From assembly GCA_025174535.1 (NCBI GenBank), contig JALBUN010000049.1:682001-746000 (forward strand): a stretch of DNA of 64,000 bases. Reading direction: 5' to 3'. This document shows, one piece after another, positions 34,288 through 46,439 of this stretch (positions are counted from its first letter, which is position 1; each line of letters opens with the position of its first letter). Made by a program: the position numbers and the translations under genes. The notes beneath the pieces are model-generated. The model had not been told where the DNA came from. It saw nothing but the letters and a program-made list of their open reading frames with translations, and ran no database searches. The DNA is from Cantharellus purpuraceus (taxonomy: Eukaryota > Basidiomycota > Agaricomycetes > Cantharellales > Hydnaceae).

Positions 34288-36607
34288 ATGCCGCCACCTC
34301 CCTTGGATGTCAGCAGATCCTACAGGGAGAATCTCCTCTCTCAATCCCACTCTACTGCGTTGAAGCGTCCCCGGGCGGCCTCTGCGCCCTGCGAGACCGA
34401 GGAGGCTCGACAGAGAAAGAGACCACGGGGCATTGCCTTTATGAACGAGAGTATTCTTGAAGAAGCTGCAGGAGAGGAAACTAGAGACGTCAGTGTGATA
34501 ACTGGCAGGTCAAAGGGCAAAGAGAAAGAGTCGCCATCACCTGCTGCACACGGTGTCCTGGGCGGCGGCGTCACCGCTGCGGTGATAGAGGAGCTAGCAC
34601 AGGTTTGCGCCTGGTTTCAGGTCTTGTATGTTTCTCACATCGGTCTCTCTCCAAGGAATTGAAATGTGGATGTTGCACCGAACTGTGCTACAACGTGCGT
34701 GTACCGCACGCCACCTCTAGCTACACTCTGATCAACATGATTTCCTTGTCAGCCTGTCATAGTAAACCCTTGTCAGCATTATTTCTGTGGAAGGTACGTC
34801 ATACGCTTGTTTCACCGACATGTCAGCCGATCAGTCATCCCTCAGCTGCTGTGTATTGTGGGTCCGCGTGCGTGTACTCTCTGCACACGACTATTCAGTT
34901 ATTGACTCGACATTTGTTCCAGAATGGAGGCACAAACTGTCCAGCCTGTCGTGGCGTATCTACCTCTGTAACACCGTCCCGCGTGCTCCAGTCCATGATC
35001 GATCTCCTTCTGCGGTCAGACCCTTCCAGGGCTAGGACAGCGAACGAACGCGCACAAGCTGATCAGGTTTATAAGGCAGGAACATCTCTTCGGGTAAGTT
35101 TGGCCAGTTGTTGCTTGTCTAAAGCCTCGACTCACATCGCCACCAGCTGCCCACGCCTAGACCACCCACACCAGAGCCCAATCTGGAATCACCCAACGAC
35201 AACTTTGCTCGACCGTGCCCTACATGTCTCGCTGGGAATCCCTATGGCTGGCGCTGCCCCATCCCCATCCAGGATCCGGCAGCTGACCCCGAGAATGCAT
35301 TTGACCTAGACGACGGCACACCACCCGGACACGCCTTTTGTGGCAACTGCGATCAGCTTCACAATCTCCAGGCCCCCATGTCGACCAAATGCGACTTTTG
35401 TCAAGTTTCCTTCTGCGGTATTGGTATACAAAGTCGTTGCTGCGCCCTCAGTCTGCTATCACAGCAACCGCATGGCATGTCCGAACTTCCTGACATCATC
35501 CTCAGCGGCGCAATCTACGAAAGCTTCCATGGAAATTTCGTCGAGGTAAGCTGCCTTGAGCCATGACTGCTGGCTGTTCACTGACTCGCGACAGGTCGAT
35601 ATATTGGTCGATTATCTTCGGGCAAACGAGATAACCTTACGCGCCGTGTATAAAGAGGTGAGCTCGTCCGTGTGCGGCCGTTTCACTTCTCATTTTGACT
35701 GTTACAGATCGTCACACACACTCTCCAACAACCTAATGCGTTCATGACTCTCATAGATAGCGGTGTTTTTGACGACGTGCATGGCATAGCTGGCGGTGAT
35801 GATCCGGACCCAACATCTCCACGTCGAAGGATCTGCAGACTCTGCGCGGCTCAGTTGCTAATACATTGTTTGAAGGACTGGTGGATCCGGGAGCGGAGAC
35901 ATGGGAATCTTCCCGACGACGTTGTCAACCGAAAAGATTGTCCCCAAGGGAATGGATGTGACAAGCAGAATGACCCCGGTAAGGTTTCTGCCATATCTTC
36001 AACTATGGTGCTGAGCTGAGGGCCATCTCATATAGCACACTGCAAAGAATGTCAGTCACATTTTTCCATCGATGTGCTGTATTATCGCGATATTGACATC
36101 TCCAAAGTTAATCATGTTATAGCGAACGCCACAGTGCCACCAGCCGATCATCCGCCCGCTCATGGAACCATGAACTCTCTTCCTTCTCATCACCACGGGC
36201 CACACTCTGAAGCATCACATACACTTGGCTTGTTCTTCCAGGAATCCGACATGGACATCCCGCCACCGTCGCCACCGACACCGACACCGTCACAGCCACC
36301 GCATGACGGTGCTTCCTTCAGCAATGCTCTATTTTCATTGCCGCCTATGATGGCAAATGAGCAGGAGGAACGCGTGGAAGACCGGTCACACGAGGGCTTG
36401 AACAGCACCCGGACTGACGACGTGCGTGCAGGTGGTTTGAACTTTAGCAGTCGGGACACGTGGAGCAGGACGGGAGTGAGCGGAGGGGAGTTCGATACTA
36501 GTCGTGGCGAATCGTCTTCGTCGACAGCGACGATGCTGCCAGGGATACCACCTGGGCCATCCGCTCCCAACACGATGAGTGTGGCGGCGAATTATGGGGA
36601 ATCGTGA
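34288..36607 (+). CDS. CHFR-like RING-finger E3 ubiquitin ligase lacking an FHA domain
   Basis: Probable ubiquitin ligase. The start is MPPPPLDVSRSYRENL at 34288, with a basic stretch (RQRKRPRGIAF) that could be a nuclear signal. The RING finger is split over four small exons and reassembles as ELKCGCCTELCYN, PVIVNPCQHYFCGSCCVLWV and RNGGTNCPACRG, a complete C3HC4 pattern. A CHFR-type cysteine-rich region follows: ARPCPTCLAGNPYGWRCP, GHAFCGNCDQLHNLQ, STKCDFCQVSFCGIG and RRRICRLCAAQLLIHCLKDW. The last 150 residues are Ser/Pro-rich and acidic (VEDRSHEGLNSTRTDD). Animal CHFR and yeast Dma proteins carry an N-terminal FHA domain; here only about 100 low-complexity residues precede the RING. Histidine and cysteine content near 36050 (HCKE, CQSHF) suggests another exon join that is not fully resolved. 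Confidence 0.84.
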
Positions 36608-37398
36608 TGGAGAGGGAAGAAAAGATGGTCTCGTTCTTGTGAAGATAATTGAGCGCTTTTTATGAGATTGCCGAAGTGCTGGCTTTTTTGAAATTGGTCT
36701 TTTCCGGTGTCAACTCGCTGAGTGGCGACGTTTTGTTTTCCCTCTTTAGCGTTTTATGTTTCCATACATTTTTCAGTTGTCTTTCGCATTTCGAGTTCTT
36801 CCAAGTGTAAGCTTTTTCTAATCATGTCTAGGCCTCCCATTGTTCTGCTTTTGCAATAAGATTTAGATATGCAGAGTCGATTGCCAATGTCAACGGACTG
36901 ATCATAGCATAAAGGTAGGAAGTTTGTATAGCTGGGAACGCGCAGAGGAGGATCAAACGTGTCGTTGAGCACGTGTGGGAACAGCAGTACATCGTGAGAT
37001 TGGAACTCGCTGATCTTTGATGTCGTCATTAACATGCACCTGTCGCAAACCTAGCATCTAATCTTTTGCTATCACCGCATGGCCAGTCTACCACAGCCAG
37101 TCCTTGCAAGGTCCGTGCGCTTGTACTCATGCACGCGCCAGTGTGCTCAGTTTATTGCAATGTGAATCCTGGACTGCAGTAATGCATCACGACAATTGTG
37201 AATGCACGATGGATCTTCGCGATGGAGATTAGCAGCGGTTCTGGCGTAGAGTCCAATGCTCTTCCCGCTCTGCATAGGTGGGTCGATCTTGTCTTGCAGA
37301 TAACAGAAGTCGACGATTACTCAGCCAAAATTGAGTAATCTGACCTTGTTACGGTCACAGTCACAGGCGATCTTGGTAGACGCCACAACGGTTCTAAG
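36608..37398. other. Intergenic, 791 bp, upstream of PRP22
   Basis: No supported gene. It holds the 3' region of the RING ligase and the promoter of the helicase gene. A minus-strand open frame near 36754-37035 has no recognisable domain. Confidence 0.5.
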
Positions 37399-40300
37399 AT
37401 GGACGACTTGTACAACTTCGAGCTACTTTCATTAGTAGCTAAAATCACCCAGGAAATATACAATCATACCGGTATGTGTTTCTCGTCGTTGGTACGGGCG
37501 GTTCTCCCTGATTAACCTGGCAGGCATGAATGAGAAGACTTTGGCTGAATACGTTGTCGCTTTGCACGACGAGTCCAAGACTCTGGCTGATTTCAAAGCA
37601 AAACTTCAGGAGAATGGCGCACCATTCCCAGAGTCTGTGATCGAGAATATGGATCGACTCATTTTAAGCATGCATCCTAAGCACAAGAAGAAGTCGGCTT
37701 TAACCAACGGGAAAAAGGCCAAAGCCGCGAAAGAGGCAAACGGGAGCTCCTCATTGTCAGAGAAGGATAAAAATGCTCGTATATTCCCTGGCCTTGCTTT
37801 ACCAGACCAAGAGTGGCAGCCGCCACCTAAAAGTAAGGGTGAAGAGAAGGATGCAGTCATGAAGGAGGTTGACGACATGATGTCGCAGTTGGAGGGTGTC
37901 TCGAAGAAGAACAGACCAAAGGCGTCGGAATTCATGGGAAGGGACGACAAGGAACAATCACCGCGTCGACAGAACCGTGACGGTCGTGATTGGGAACTCC
38001 GGTCTCATTCTCCTCCACCCCCACCTCGTCGACGCAGCGCCAGTCCTCCAAGGCGAGGTGGAGATAATGGATATGGCGACAGGAGAGGACGGTATGACGA
38101 TGGACCTAGAGGAAGAGCTCCAGGAAGAGGTCGCCAAGCCCTGGACGAACGACCCATCCTCTACAAAATATATGACGCTCGCGTTACTGGATTGAAAGAG
38201 TTTGGCGCGTTTGTCAGTCTGGAAGGTGTGATGGGACGTGCCGAAGGCAGGTCTTATTATGTCGGGATTCTGTCACTCGTTTACTTACTGTCTTCGATAC
38301 AGGACTAGTGCACATATCGGCCATTCAACAGGGAGCGCGTGCCAACTCTGCTGCCGATCTATTGACTCGCAATCAAGCCGTGAAGGTCAAAGTCATGAGT
38401 GTGGCTGGCGGCCGTATAGGCCTTTCTATCAAAGACGTTGACCAAGCCACAGGTCGTGATTTGACCCCCCACCTGCGTATCAAGACTGAGGCAGAAATGC
38501 TGGAAGAGGAGCGTCAAAAAGCAGCCCGTGCCTCTTCTGGTGCCAATGCGATGCCGCTAGGCGGATCGGGAGTGTCTATGAACTCGTCAGCTCCAGTTCG
38601 ATCAGCAAGACGGCTGACTTCACCCGAGCGTTGGGAGATAAAACAGCTCATTTCATCAGGTGCTGTGGATGCGTCGGAATATCCAGAGCTCGATGAAGAT
38701 TTCGCGTCCCCTATGGCTCGAGCTGAAGTGGAACAGGAACTGGACGTCGAAGTACGAGAAGACGAGCCATCTTTCCTTGCAGGCCAGACAAAGCGGACAC
38801 TTGATCTGAGTCCCGTTAAGATCATCAAGGCACCAGACGGATCCTTGAATCGCGCTGCACTTGCTGGCGCATCGCTTGCGAAGGAGCGTAGGGAGTTGCG
38901 ACAGCAAGAAGCGAATGAACAAGCTGATTCAGAGGCGCGAGATTTTAATGCGCCGTGGTTGGATCCTATGGCCCAAGAGCACGATAAAGTCTTTGCTCAA
39001 GATCTACGGGGCAACCTCATGGGACAGGGTCAGGCGCCTCAGTGGAAGGAGCAGACCTTCAATAAGGCCACCACGTACGGTAAAATCACAAGCCTGAGCA
39101 TTCAGGATCAAAGAAAAAGCCTTCCCATATATAAACTTCGGGATCCGTTGTTGCAGGCAATCAAAGAGGTATGTCATATTATTTTGGCAGGGATGATTTC
39201 AGTCTTTTAAGGAAAAATGGCTGCCCACAGCATCAAATCTTAATTGTTGTTGGTGACACCGGGTCGGGAAAGACCACCCAAATGACACAGTATCTAGCTG
39301 AAGACGGATATGCCGATAGAGGCAAAATTGGTTGCACCCAGCCTCGACGTGTCGCTGCCATGTCGGTGGCCAAGCGTGTGGCTGAGGAGGTTGGGTGTCG
39401 ATTGGGTCAAGAAGTGGGCTACACGATCCGTTTTGAGGATTGCACGAGTCCAGAAACAAGAATCAAATACATGACCGACGGTATGTTGCAACGAGAGTGT
39501 CTCATCGACCCAGATTGTAGTGCGTATTCTGTCATCATGCTGGACGAGGCCCATGAACGGACGATTTCTACCGATGTCCTGTTTGGCCTACTAAAGAGTA
39601 TGTTCTTTTCATTGTACTATGGCGCATTACTAATAGTTTCCACAGAGGCACTGCGGAGAAGACCCGATTTGAAAGTGATCGTAACTTCCGCAACACTCGA
39701 CGCAGAAAAATTCTCCAAGTACTTCTTCGAGTGTCCTATTTTCTCCATTCCTGGTCGAACATACCCTGTCGAAATTCTCTACACCAAGGAACCGGAGAGC
39801 GACTACTTGGATGCGTCGCTCATTACTGTCATGCAGATCCACCTCTCTGAGCCTCCAGGCGATATCCTTCTTTTCCTCACTGGTCAAGAAGAGATCGACA
39901 CAGCTTGCGAGATATTGTATGAGCGTATGAAGGCTTTGGGACCACAGGTTCCTGAGCTGCTCATCCTCCCTATTTACTCTGCTCTCCCTTCCGATATTCA
40001 ATCCAAGGTATTCGATCCGACACCTCCCGGAGTCCGCAAAATTGTCATTGCCACAAACGTGGCGGAGACCAGTCTTACCATCGATGGTATTTACTACGTT
40101 GTAGATCCTGGGTTTGTGAAGCAGAACGCTTATGATCCTCGTCTTGGTATGGATTCCCTTGTCGTTACACCCATCTCTCAGGCACAGGCGCGACAGCGCT
40201 CTGGTCGCGCAGGTCGTACAGGACCGGGCAAATGCTATCGTTTATATACCGAAGTCGCATATCGCAACGAAATGTTACCGAATCCGATTCCTGATATCCA

Positions 40301-41377
40301 ACGTACAAATTTGGCGCACACAATCCTAATGCTGAAGGCCATGGGTATAAACGATCTGCTCAATTTTGACTTTATGGATCCGCCGCCAGCCCAGACGATG
40401 TTGACTGCACTAGAGCAATTATACGCACTATCGGCGTTGGATGACGAAGGTCTACTCACACGTCTTGGGCGGAAAATGGCCGACTTCCCTATGGAACCGC
40501 CACAGGCAAAGATGTTGATCGCTTCCGTCGACTTAGGGTGCTCAGAGGAGATCCTATCGATCGTCGCAATGCTGTCAGTACAGAATGTGTTCTATCGACC
40601 AAAGGAAAAGCAGGGTCAAGCCGACTCCAAGAAGGCGAAGTTCCACCAGCCGGAGGGAGACCATCTCACGCTGCTCACCGTTTACAATGGATGGAAAGCG
40701 AGCCAGTTTTCGAATCCTTGGTGTCATACCAACTTCATCCAAGCGCGAAGCATGCGACGAGCGCAAGATGTTCGAAAACAGTTACTGGGGATCATGGATC
40801 GGTATGTCCATTGTTCGTCTTCTGTATTGCTCTGCTGATTGTGTCTAGCTACAAGCATGATATTCTGTCTGCTGGACGGGATTACAATCGTGTACGGCGG
40901 GCGATTTGTTCAGGATTTTTCCGCAATGCGGCAAAGAAGGATCCACAAGAAGGATACAAGACGCTTGTCGAAGGCACACCCGTATATATCCATCCCTCGT
41001 CGGCATTATTCAATCGTGCACCTGAGTGGCTGATATATCACGAATTGCTGCTCACGACTCGCGAGTACTGTCATACGGTGACAGCAATCGAACCCAAGTG
41101 GCTGGTTGAGGTCGCTCCACAATTCTTCAAGGTTGCAGACGCGAACAAGATAAGTAAACGAAAGAAGCAGGAGAAGATTGAGCCGTTGTATAACAAGGTG
41201 AGTACAAAATCACATTGCAAGTAACCCTTCATGGTTTACATGACGTCTACAGTACGAGAAGCCAGACGAATGGAGATTGTCCAAAGTGAAACGGAGTGCA
41301 CGTTCAGTGAGCCATGTTGTCCAATATCCATTCCCACATATCACTCATTTCTTTTCTAGAGTCAAACTTTTGGTTAA
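37399..41377 (+). CDS. PRP22: DEAH-box pre-mRNA splicing helicase PRP22 (DHX8)
   Basis: Spliceosomal RNA helicase that proofreads the second splicing step and releases mature mRNA. Eight exons: 37399-37471, 37524-38246, 38303-39168, 39231-39597, 39646-40801, 40849-41197, 41253-41306 and 41360-41377, giving 1201 aa, normal for the family. Order: a helical N-terminal domain ([18 protein letters not shown]), an Arg/Ser-rich linker, the S1 RNA-binding domain ([20 protein letters not shown] to [12 protein letters not shown]), then RecA1 with [29 protein letters not shown] and SAT ([11 protein letters not shown]), RecA2 with [30 protein letters not shown] and [19 protein letters not shown]. The winged-helix/ratchet/OB C-terminus ends RSSQTFG. 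All helicase motifs are intact. The second intron (38247-38302) starts with GC. Confidence 0.98.
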
Positions 41378-42027
41378 AGTTCGCTATATTTTATTTCACC
41401 CCATTGCAACTGCATTGTACGCTATACTGTCCTGTAACAATCAATTTAGAGCAGTCGCTCCTCAACCTTCGCACATTGGTCATAAGATATTACTTACTAG
41501 CATCCAACTAATTCTAGAATGATCAACCTGGCGTTTTTTTTTTTGGTCATCAGAGTAGACGGAATTCTACGCTTGTTATCTTTACTAATTTCCCTCGCTC
41601 ACCTCTAATGGCATTGAATTGATACAGTGCCGCAAATTATAGCGACTGATAATCCTTCAATTCAGGTTTTGTCAGGCTGAATACCTGTGGCACAGAGGTT
41701 TGATCGGCAACACGTTCAGTGCTTGACGGTACGGAGTTGAGTTTGCACTGATCATCCATGCATCGGTAGCTTCAGAATGATGTAAGACAACTTGGGTGAA
41801 CGGCTCGACTACAAAGATGAAGATAGGGGCTCTGCAAGACGCGGATCTGAGCCGCCTGTCATGTTGAGGGATCCCCATTCCTAGGCTAGTCTACAAGGAG
41901 GAGCCGGCCCCACAGATTCGCTCAACAAGAACCGCCTCCTTAATGTTTCGAGCTGGTACTCGAATTGGGTGCGCAATATAAGAGGCTTAAGCTTTCACTG
42001 GGGTGAGATAGAACCAGATCCGCGACC
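41378..42027. other. Intergenic, 650 bp
   Basis: AT-rich 3' side of PRP22 and upstream region of the small secreted protein. Contains a run of about 11 T near 41534. No gene was seen. Confidence 0.5.
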
Positions 42028-42696
42028 ATGTTCACGTTCTTCGCTGTTGCGTTTCTTTGCCTGAGTCTGCTCACTCCGAGGGGGTTGGCACAAATCCCGG
42101 GACCTTTTGGGTTGTATACCATAAGTTCTAATTCCACGTAAGTGCAGCCATGCCTCGGGATGCAATTTAGGTGATTGAAATTGGGATGGTATTACAGCTT
42201 GAATAACCGTCCCTTGTCCACAAACGGAGCGCAGCCATGGTTCATACTCGAGGATCAAGTGTCCGACCCTTCCCAGATTATCCAGAACAATTTCTTCATC
42301 AATACCACGTTGGTACCATGTCAGAGTCTCCACTTATGCAAAGTCTCACATGAAGCTCTTCGCAGGAATAGCCCAGACTTACCCAGAGGATTTCTGACTT
42401 GGGGCGCACAGGGCCCAATTTCCGACCTGTACGCCACGATCGACATCATTGATCCCATGTCGGCCTTGCAGCCTGTGGAGTTTAGACTCTTGAACAGCGG
42501 TCTGCCTACGTACGCGGGATCGTTTACTTTCGGGCGTAATGGCCAGCTCGTCTTGAGGGGTGTGTCGCGTTTCTATGTGAAGACCCTTGACGAACCGTTG
42601 TTTAACAATGCACCCGTCATATGGTGGCAATTTGGTGATGGGGCAGTGACTGATCCTACGGCTGTGGGGGTTACGATTCTAATGCATGTGCCTTAA
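42028..42696 (+). CDS. Small secreted protein of unknown function
   Basis: Two exons, 42028-42137 and 42198-42696, about 202 aa. The N-terminus MFTFFAVAFLCLSLLTPRG LAQ is a classic cleavable signal peptide with predicted cleavage near LA-Q. The mature part begins IPGPFGLYTISSNSTLNNRP, has N-x-S/T sites (SNST, INTTL) and few cysteines (two visible). It is rich in hydrophobic beta-like stretches and ends PTAVGVTILMHVP. This pattern, together with GPFGLYTI and the later P-x-x-W-W-Q-F-G motif, looks like a beta-sheet secreted protein. I do not recognise the family and propose no function. Codon texture and the exact signal/splice arrangement favour a real gene. Confidence 0.7.
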
Positions 42697-42912
42697 TGGA
42701 ACAATCCCCTCAAGCCGAGCGTCTGTATTCACTTGTCCTTGAAATTGAACAGTACATCCAACGGCGTCGTTGGGGGAAAAGATTAGGACTTGATTGAGAA
42801 AAGCAAGTTGTCTCTGCCATGAACATCACCACTGAGTAGAGGAATGCGCCGTCACGTGACGGCTCCCAGCGTCTAAGCGCGTCGCAGAAAACTCTGGTGA
42901 GTGACTATACAG

Positions 42913-44455
42913 ATGCCCGAGCAGCAGGCTAGCCCCTCCTCCTCCCAGCCACCATCTACTCTCCAGAATGATAGTCAAGGTCCAACAAAAGGTACGGCCT
43001 CTGTTTGTCCGTCTGCTTCATCCTGTTCAATACTACGCACGGATGCCGCCCCAGCAGCAGAATCTGCGAAGCGCACTTACCTCTCACTCTTACCGCCACC
43101 ACAGCTGATTGACCTCATTCTTGCCATTGATGTAAACCGCCAGACTCTCATCTTCCCGCATGATCTCGACAGTGCCATCAAAGCGCTTCAGCGGCCCCAA
43201 AGACAGTCTCATTCTCCACCTCAGAGCACTGACGCTGTACCTGTCACTGTTAAGACTGAACCTACTCCTTCATCTGTTCCCTCCCCTGCACTACCACCAC
43301 TGCGGAATCATGCACCTCCTGCTCAGTCTCCAATAGTACAGCCGCCGCAATACAAGCCGCCAGCGTACAAACAACCTCCACACTCACAGGTGTATCCATA
43401 TACACATACACCATACTATCCCCCTTCTCAACCTCCTCAACCTCACATACCAGCATCTTCTCCGCCGCCGCAGCCACCACCACCAGCGGCACCAGCGGCA
43501 CCAGCGCGACACCCACTGTTCACTTCCACCCCTTTGGCGCGAGATCCGAATAAGCCCCCGCTAGCACGTCCTACTCCTCCTCCTGCTGTCGTGAGTTCAC
43601 GAGATGATCCAAATGCTATGCCCAGCTATGAAGAGATGATAGTCGAGGCGATTATAGATGTTGGAGATGGGGAGGGTACAGCACCTAAAATACTTTTTGC
43701 ATGGATGGCTTCGTGAGTTTTATTCCCTGACAAGTTTGCCGTCATGGGAAGGATATATGTACAAGAAGAAACTGGTGACTGACGGTTTTCATGGTAGACA
43801 TTATCCATTACAGCAGAATTTTCGTCCATCTGCTTCACAGGCACTTCATAAGGCACTTAAACGGGGCCGCCTTGAGAAAATCGGTGGCAAATACCGATTG
43901 AATCCCAGTTGGGGTGGTGGACCTACTGTATGTTATTTCTATCTTTCTAATGGTACACTCCATACGTGTCTTAACGCGTGTTTGATATACCCCGTCACCC
44001 AAACCCTTTAGACCTCAAAGCGTGCAACTCGACGTCCAACAGCGAACCGCGCTGTTTCGCCGCCTTTGTCGCGCCCACAGCCTGGGGCCTCCCATCCTCC
44101 GGCTATACCACCACATGGGTATACACACATGCATCCTCCATATGGCTATCCGGGGTATCCACCTCATCCTTCCATGCCACCCCATCCGTTCAACACTCCG
44201 TATGTGCCTAATGGTGCACCATGGGCATCAGGTCAACCTCAGCCATATCCGCCACCCGCCCCTGGCGTCGAGAATAGGACAGATGAGATGGAGACAGATG
44301 ATGGAGGCGAGAGTGAGGAAGGGTCAAGAATGCGAGAGGAGGCTGTGCAGGAAGAGGTGGCTGATGATAGGATGAAGGAGAAGATTAGGCAGAGCTTAGT
44401 GAGGTTAGCCAGGGTGTTGAAGCGATTTGCGAAAAAGAGAGAGGGGACGCAATAG
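42913..44455 (+). CDS. Linker histone H1/H5 (H15) domain protein with long proline-rich arm
   Basis: Probable DNA- or nucleosome-binding chromatin protein. Three exons: 42913-43712, 43798-43927 and 44012-44455, about 457 aa. The first 250 residues are Pro/Ser/Gln-rich, with one conserved-looking segment near 55-100 (YLSLLPPPQLIDLILAIDVN). The H15 winged helix spans about 240-310: MPSYEEMIVEAIIDVGDGEG, KILFAWMASHYPLQQNF, SASQALHKALKRGRLEKIGG and KYRLNP. After it come basic residues (TSKRATRRPTANRA), more Pro/His-rich sequence, an acidic stretch (EMETDDGGESEEGSRM) and a basic final helix (LVRLARVLKRFAKKREG). It differs from a classical H1, which has a short N-tail and a long Lys/Ala/Pro C-tail. 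The start ATG was preferred to upstream non-ATG codons. Confidence 0.85.
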
Positions 44456-45014
44456 AGGCGGAAGGGACGGAAGTTGCCATGTGGTGCCCGCTTCAACCGT
44501 GTGTGCGCATCTCTCAATTGGGTGTATATGATATCTAGGGCTGTTCGAGTTGCATGAGTTAATGACTACTTCCAAAATATGGTGGATCTAGTGGTAGCTT
44601 CGGCAGAATATCGTGAAAGCAAGAAGACCTTGATTAAGCTGGTATCTATCGAATTGCAATCATAAGGCCTTAAGGCTCAAAGCTTCAAGTTTTAAGCTTT
44701 AAGATTTGGATGACTATCTCACAAATATACTCTATAGTATCAATATCATCGCAAGTTCAACCCTGTGATCCTGCCAGATGATCCATTAATGTTGTCTGAC
44801 GAATAAATAAGGGAGGCAAGGACAGCGTTAGACGCAGACCACCAGGATTGTTTGATTTCTATTAATTCAACCCTTCGCAGCCAGTGAGAGAGTATGCGTG
44901 ATTCAATTAAGGTGCTCGAAGCGCTCGCAGCCCCGTGCCCGACCAAGGGTACTTAACTGCAGGCTCATGTTCAACAACAATTGTCTGCAATTCAGACTCC
45001 GCCGTTTTCGCAAA
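44456..45014. other. Intergenic, 559 bp
   Basis: 3' region of the H15-domain gene and upstream region of NOP10. No gene or repeat was recognised. Confidence 0.5.
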
Positions 45015-45327
45015 ATGCATCTCATGTACACCTTGGACGAGGCTGGGAACAGGATATATACTCTCAAAGTATGTTTGTTTCGATCTACTATTGATATAGC
45101 AGTCCTTTAGCGTATTTTTATTGGCAGAAAGTCCTCGATTCGGGCAAAATCACAAAGTCGGCACATCCAGGTTGGGTCGGACCTTGTCTAGGTTGTCCCC
45201 TTTACTCATAGGTTTATTCATGTCAACAGCGCGGTTCTCGCCTGATGATAAGTTTTCGCGGCATCGTATCACAGTGAAGAAGCGGTTTGGGGTACTTCTC
45301 ACGCAGACACCGACCAAGCCATTATGA
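45015..45327 (+). CDS. NOP10: H/ACA snoRNP subunit NOP10
   Basis: Smallest core protein of box H/ACA ribonucleoproteins, which guide pseudouridylation of rRNA and other RNAs in the nucleolus. It binds the pseudouridine synthase Cbf5/dyskerin. Three short exons: 45015-45068, 45128-45170 and 45230-45327, 64 aa, the usual length. The sequence follows the family closely: [51 protein letters not shown] and a PL end. The zinc-coordinating cysteines of archaeal Nop10 are absent, as is normal in eukaryotes. It converges with the pyridoxamine-phosphate oxidase gene, with 193 bp between stop codons. Confidence 0.97.
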
Positions 45328-45520
45328 GAGTGGATTTATTTTATTATGGTGTGGTTTGTCTTTTGTCTTTTGAGCAATCCTATAGTCACTTTTCTTACTA
45401 ATGCTGTAATGTAGCTGGCTAGTGCTTAAAAAATCGACGATGACATGTGTATGCAATATTGTAACTCTGTGGTAATACCTACAAACTCCTGGTATAAGTG
45501 AAGCTATTGTAGTCTGTCAT

Positions 45521-46439
45521 CTATGGCGAGAGTCTCTCAATTTTCCATTCTGGCGTGTCCTCGGGAGAAGCTTCCACGCGTAAATATCGTACCCGATCAT
45601 GAAGCCTAGACGGCTTTCCAGCCCAGAACTCGACTTCGCTGAGGGTACCAAAAAAGAACATCAGCACGGGCTGCCTCCTCAGGACACCGAAACCACTTTA
45701 CGCACTCCGGGACAAGTCTCCATCCGCCCCAAGATTCGGGCAAGGGTATATCCGCCTCGCTGGCTCCGTCCGGGACGTCAAACCGCTTCTTGACCTCTTG
45801 CACTCGTTCTGCAAGCTCTCCCTCCTTCACGACGTTGCTCTGTGCACTCGCCCAGGCACCGATCCTGCTACCCAGTGGCCGGCTCTTGTAATAAGCCTCG
45901 CTCTCCGCTCTAGAAACCTTCTCGACCCTGCCGACTACCCTCACCTGTCGTGAGACCTCCCTCCAATAAAACGCAAGTGCCGCATGAGGATTCTCTGCTA
46001 GCTCACGAGACTTGCGCGAGGTGTAGTTGGTGAAGAACACGAATCCCCGCGCGTCGACCTGCTTGAGGAGTACGATGCGCGAGGAGGGGATGCCGACGCG
46101 GGTGCAGGTTGAAAGGGCCATGGCCTCAGGCTCTGTAACGCCTAACTCATTTGCGGCTGTGAACCACTCATCAAATTGGACCAACGGTGAGGGCTTAACT
46201 GAGGTCGGCGTGAGGATGGTGCTGGATTCATATTGCTTGTGAGTTGTGACACGGAAAGTCTTTGGGTCGGTGTGTATGACGGCGTCCATGGCGTGCAAGC
46301 CTCTTGCTGTGCTTGCCGGACAACAGACAGGATGGCGTAGATTGCGAGACGGACGTACCACTTTGGCATTCAGCCTCTCAAAGGACGCCCGGGAGGATGG
46401 CGCCGTCAGCCCCTTGACTCGACTTGTACGGCGTAACAT
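45521..46439 (-). CDS. PDX3: Pyridoxamine 5'-phosphate oxidase
   Basis: FMN enzyme that oxidises pyridoxine or pyridoxamine 5'-phosphate to pyridoxal phosphate (vitamin B6 salvage). Two exons: 45706-46439 and 45521-45638. The donor GTGCGT inside the WGGWRLVP codon run is required, since reading on without splicing destroys the family C-terminus. Recognisable parts: [85 protein letters not shown] and the signature [20 protein letters not shown], ending IERLSP. The first 49 residues are Arg/Ser-rich ([19 protein letters not shown]) and may target mitochondria. Alternatively, an internal Met (MDAVIHTDP) gives a cytosolic form, or an intron exists there. About 283 aa. Confidence 0.95.

Noticed and set aside
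45606..45705. Unspliced C-terminus for pyridoxamine-phosphate oxidase
   Set aside because: It lacks the invariant [13 protein letters not shown] ending, which appears in frame when the GTGCGT..CTCAG intron is removed.
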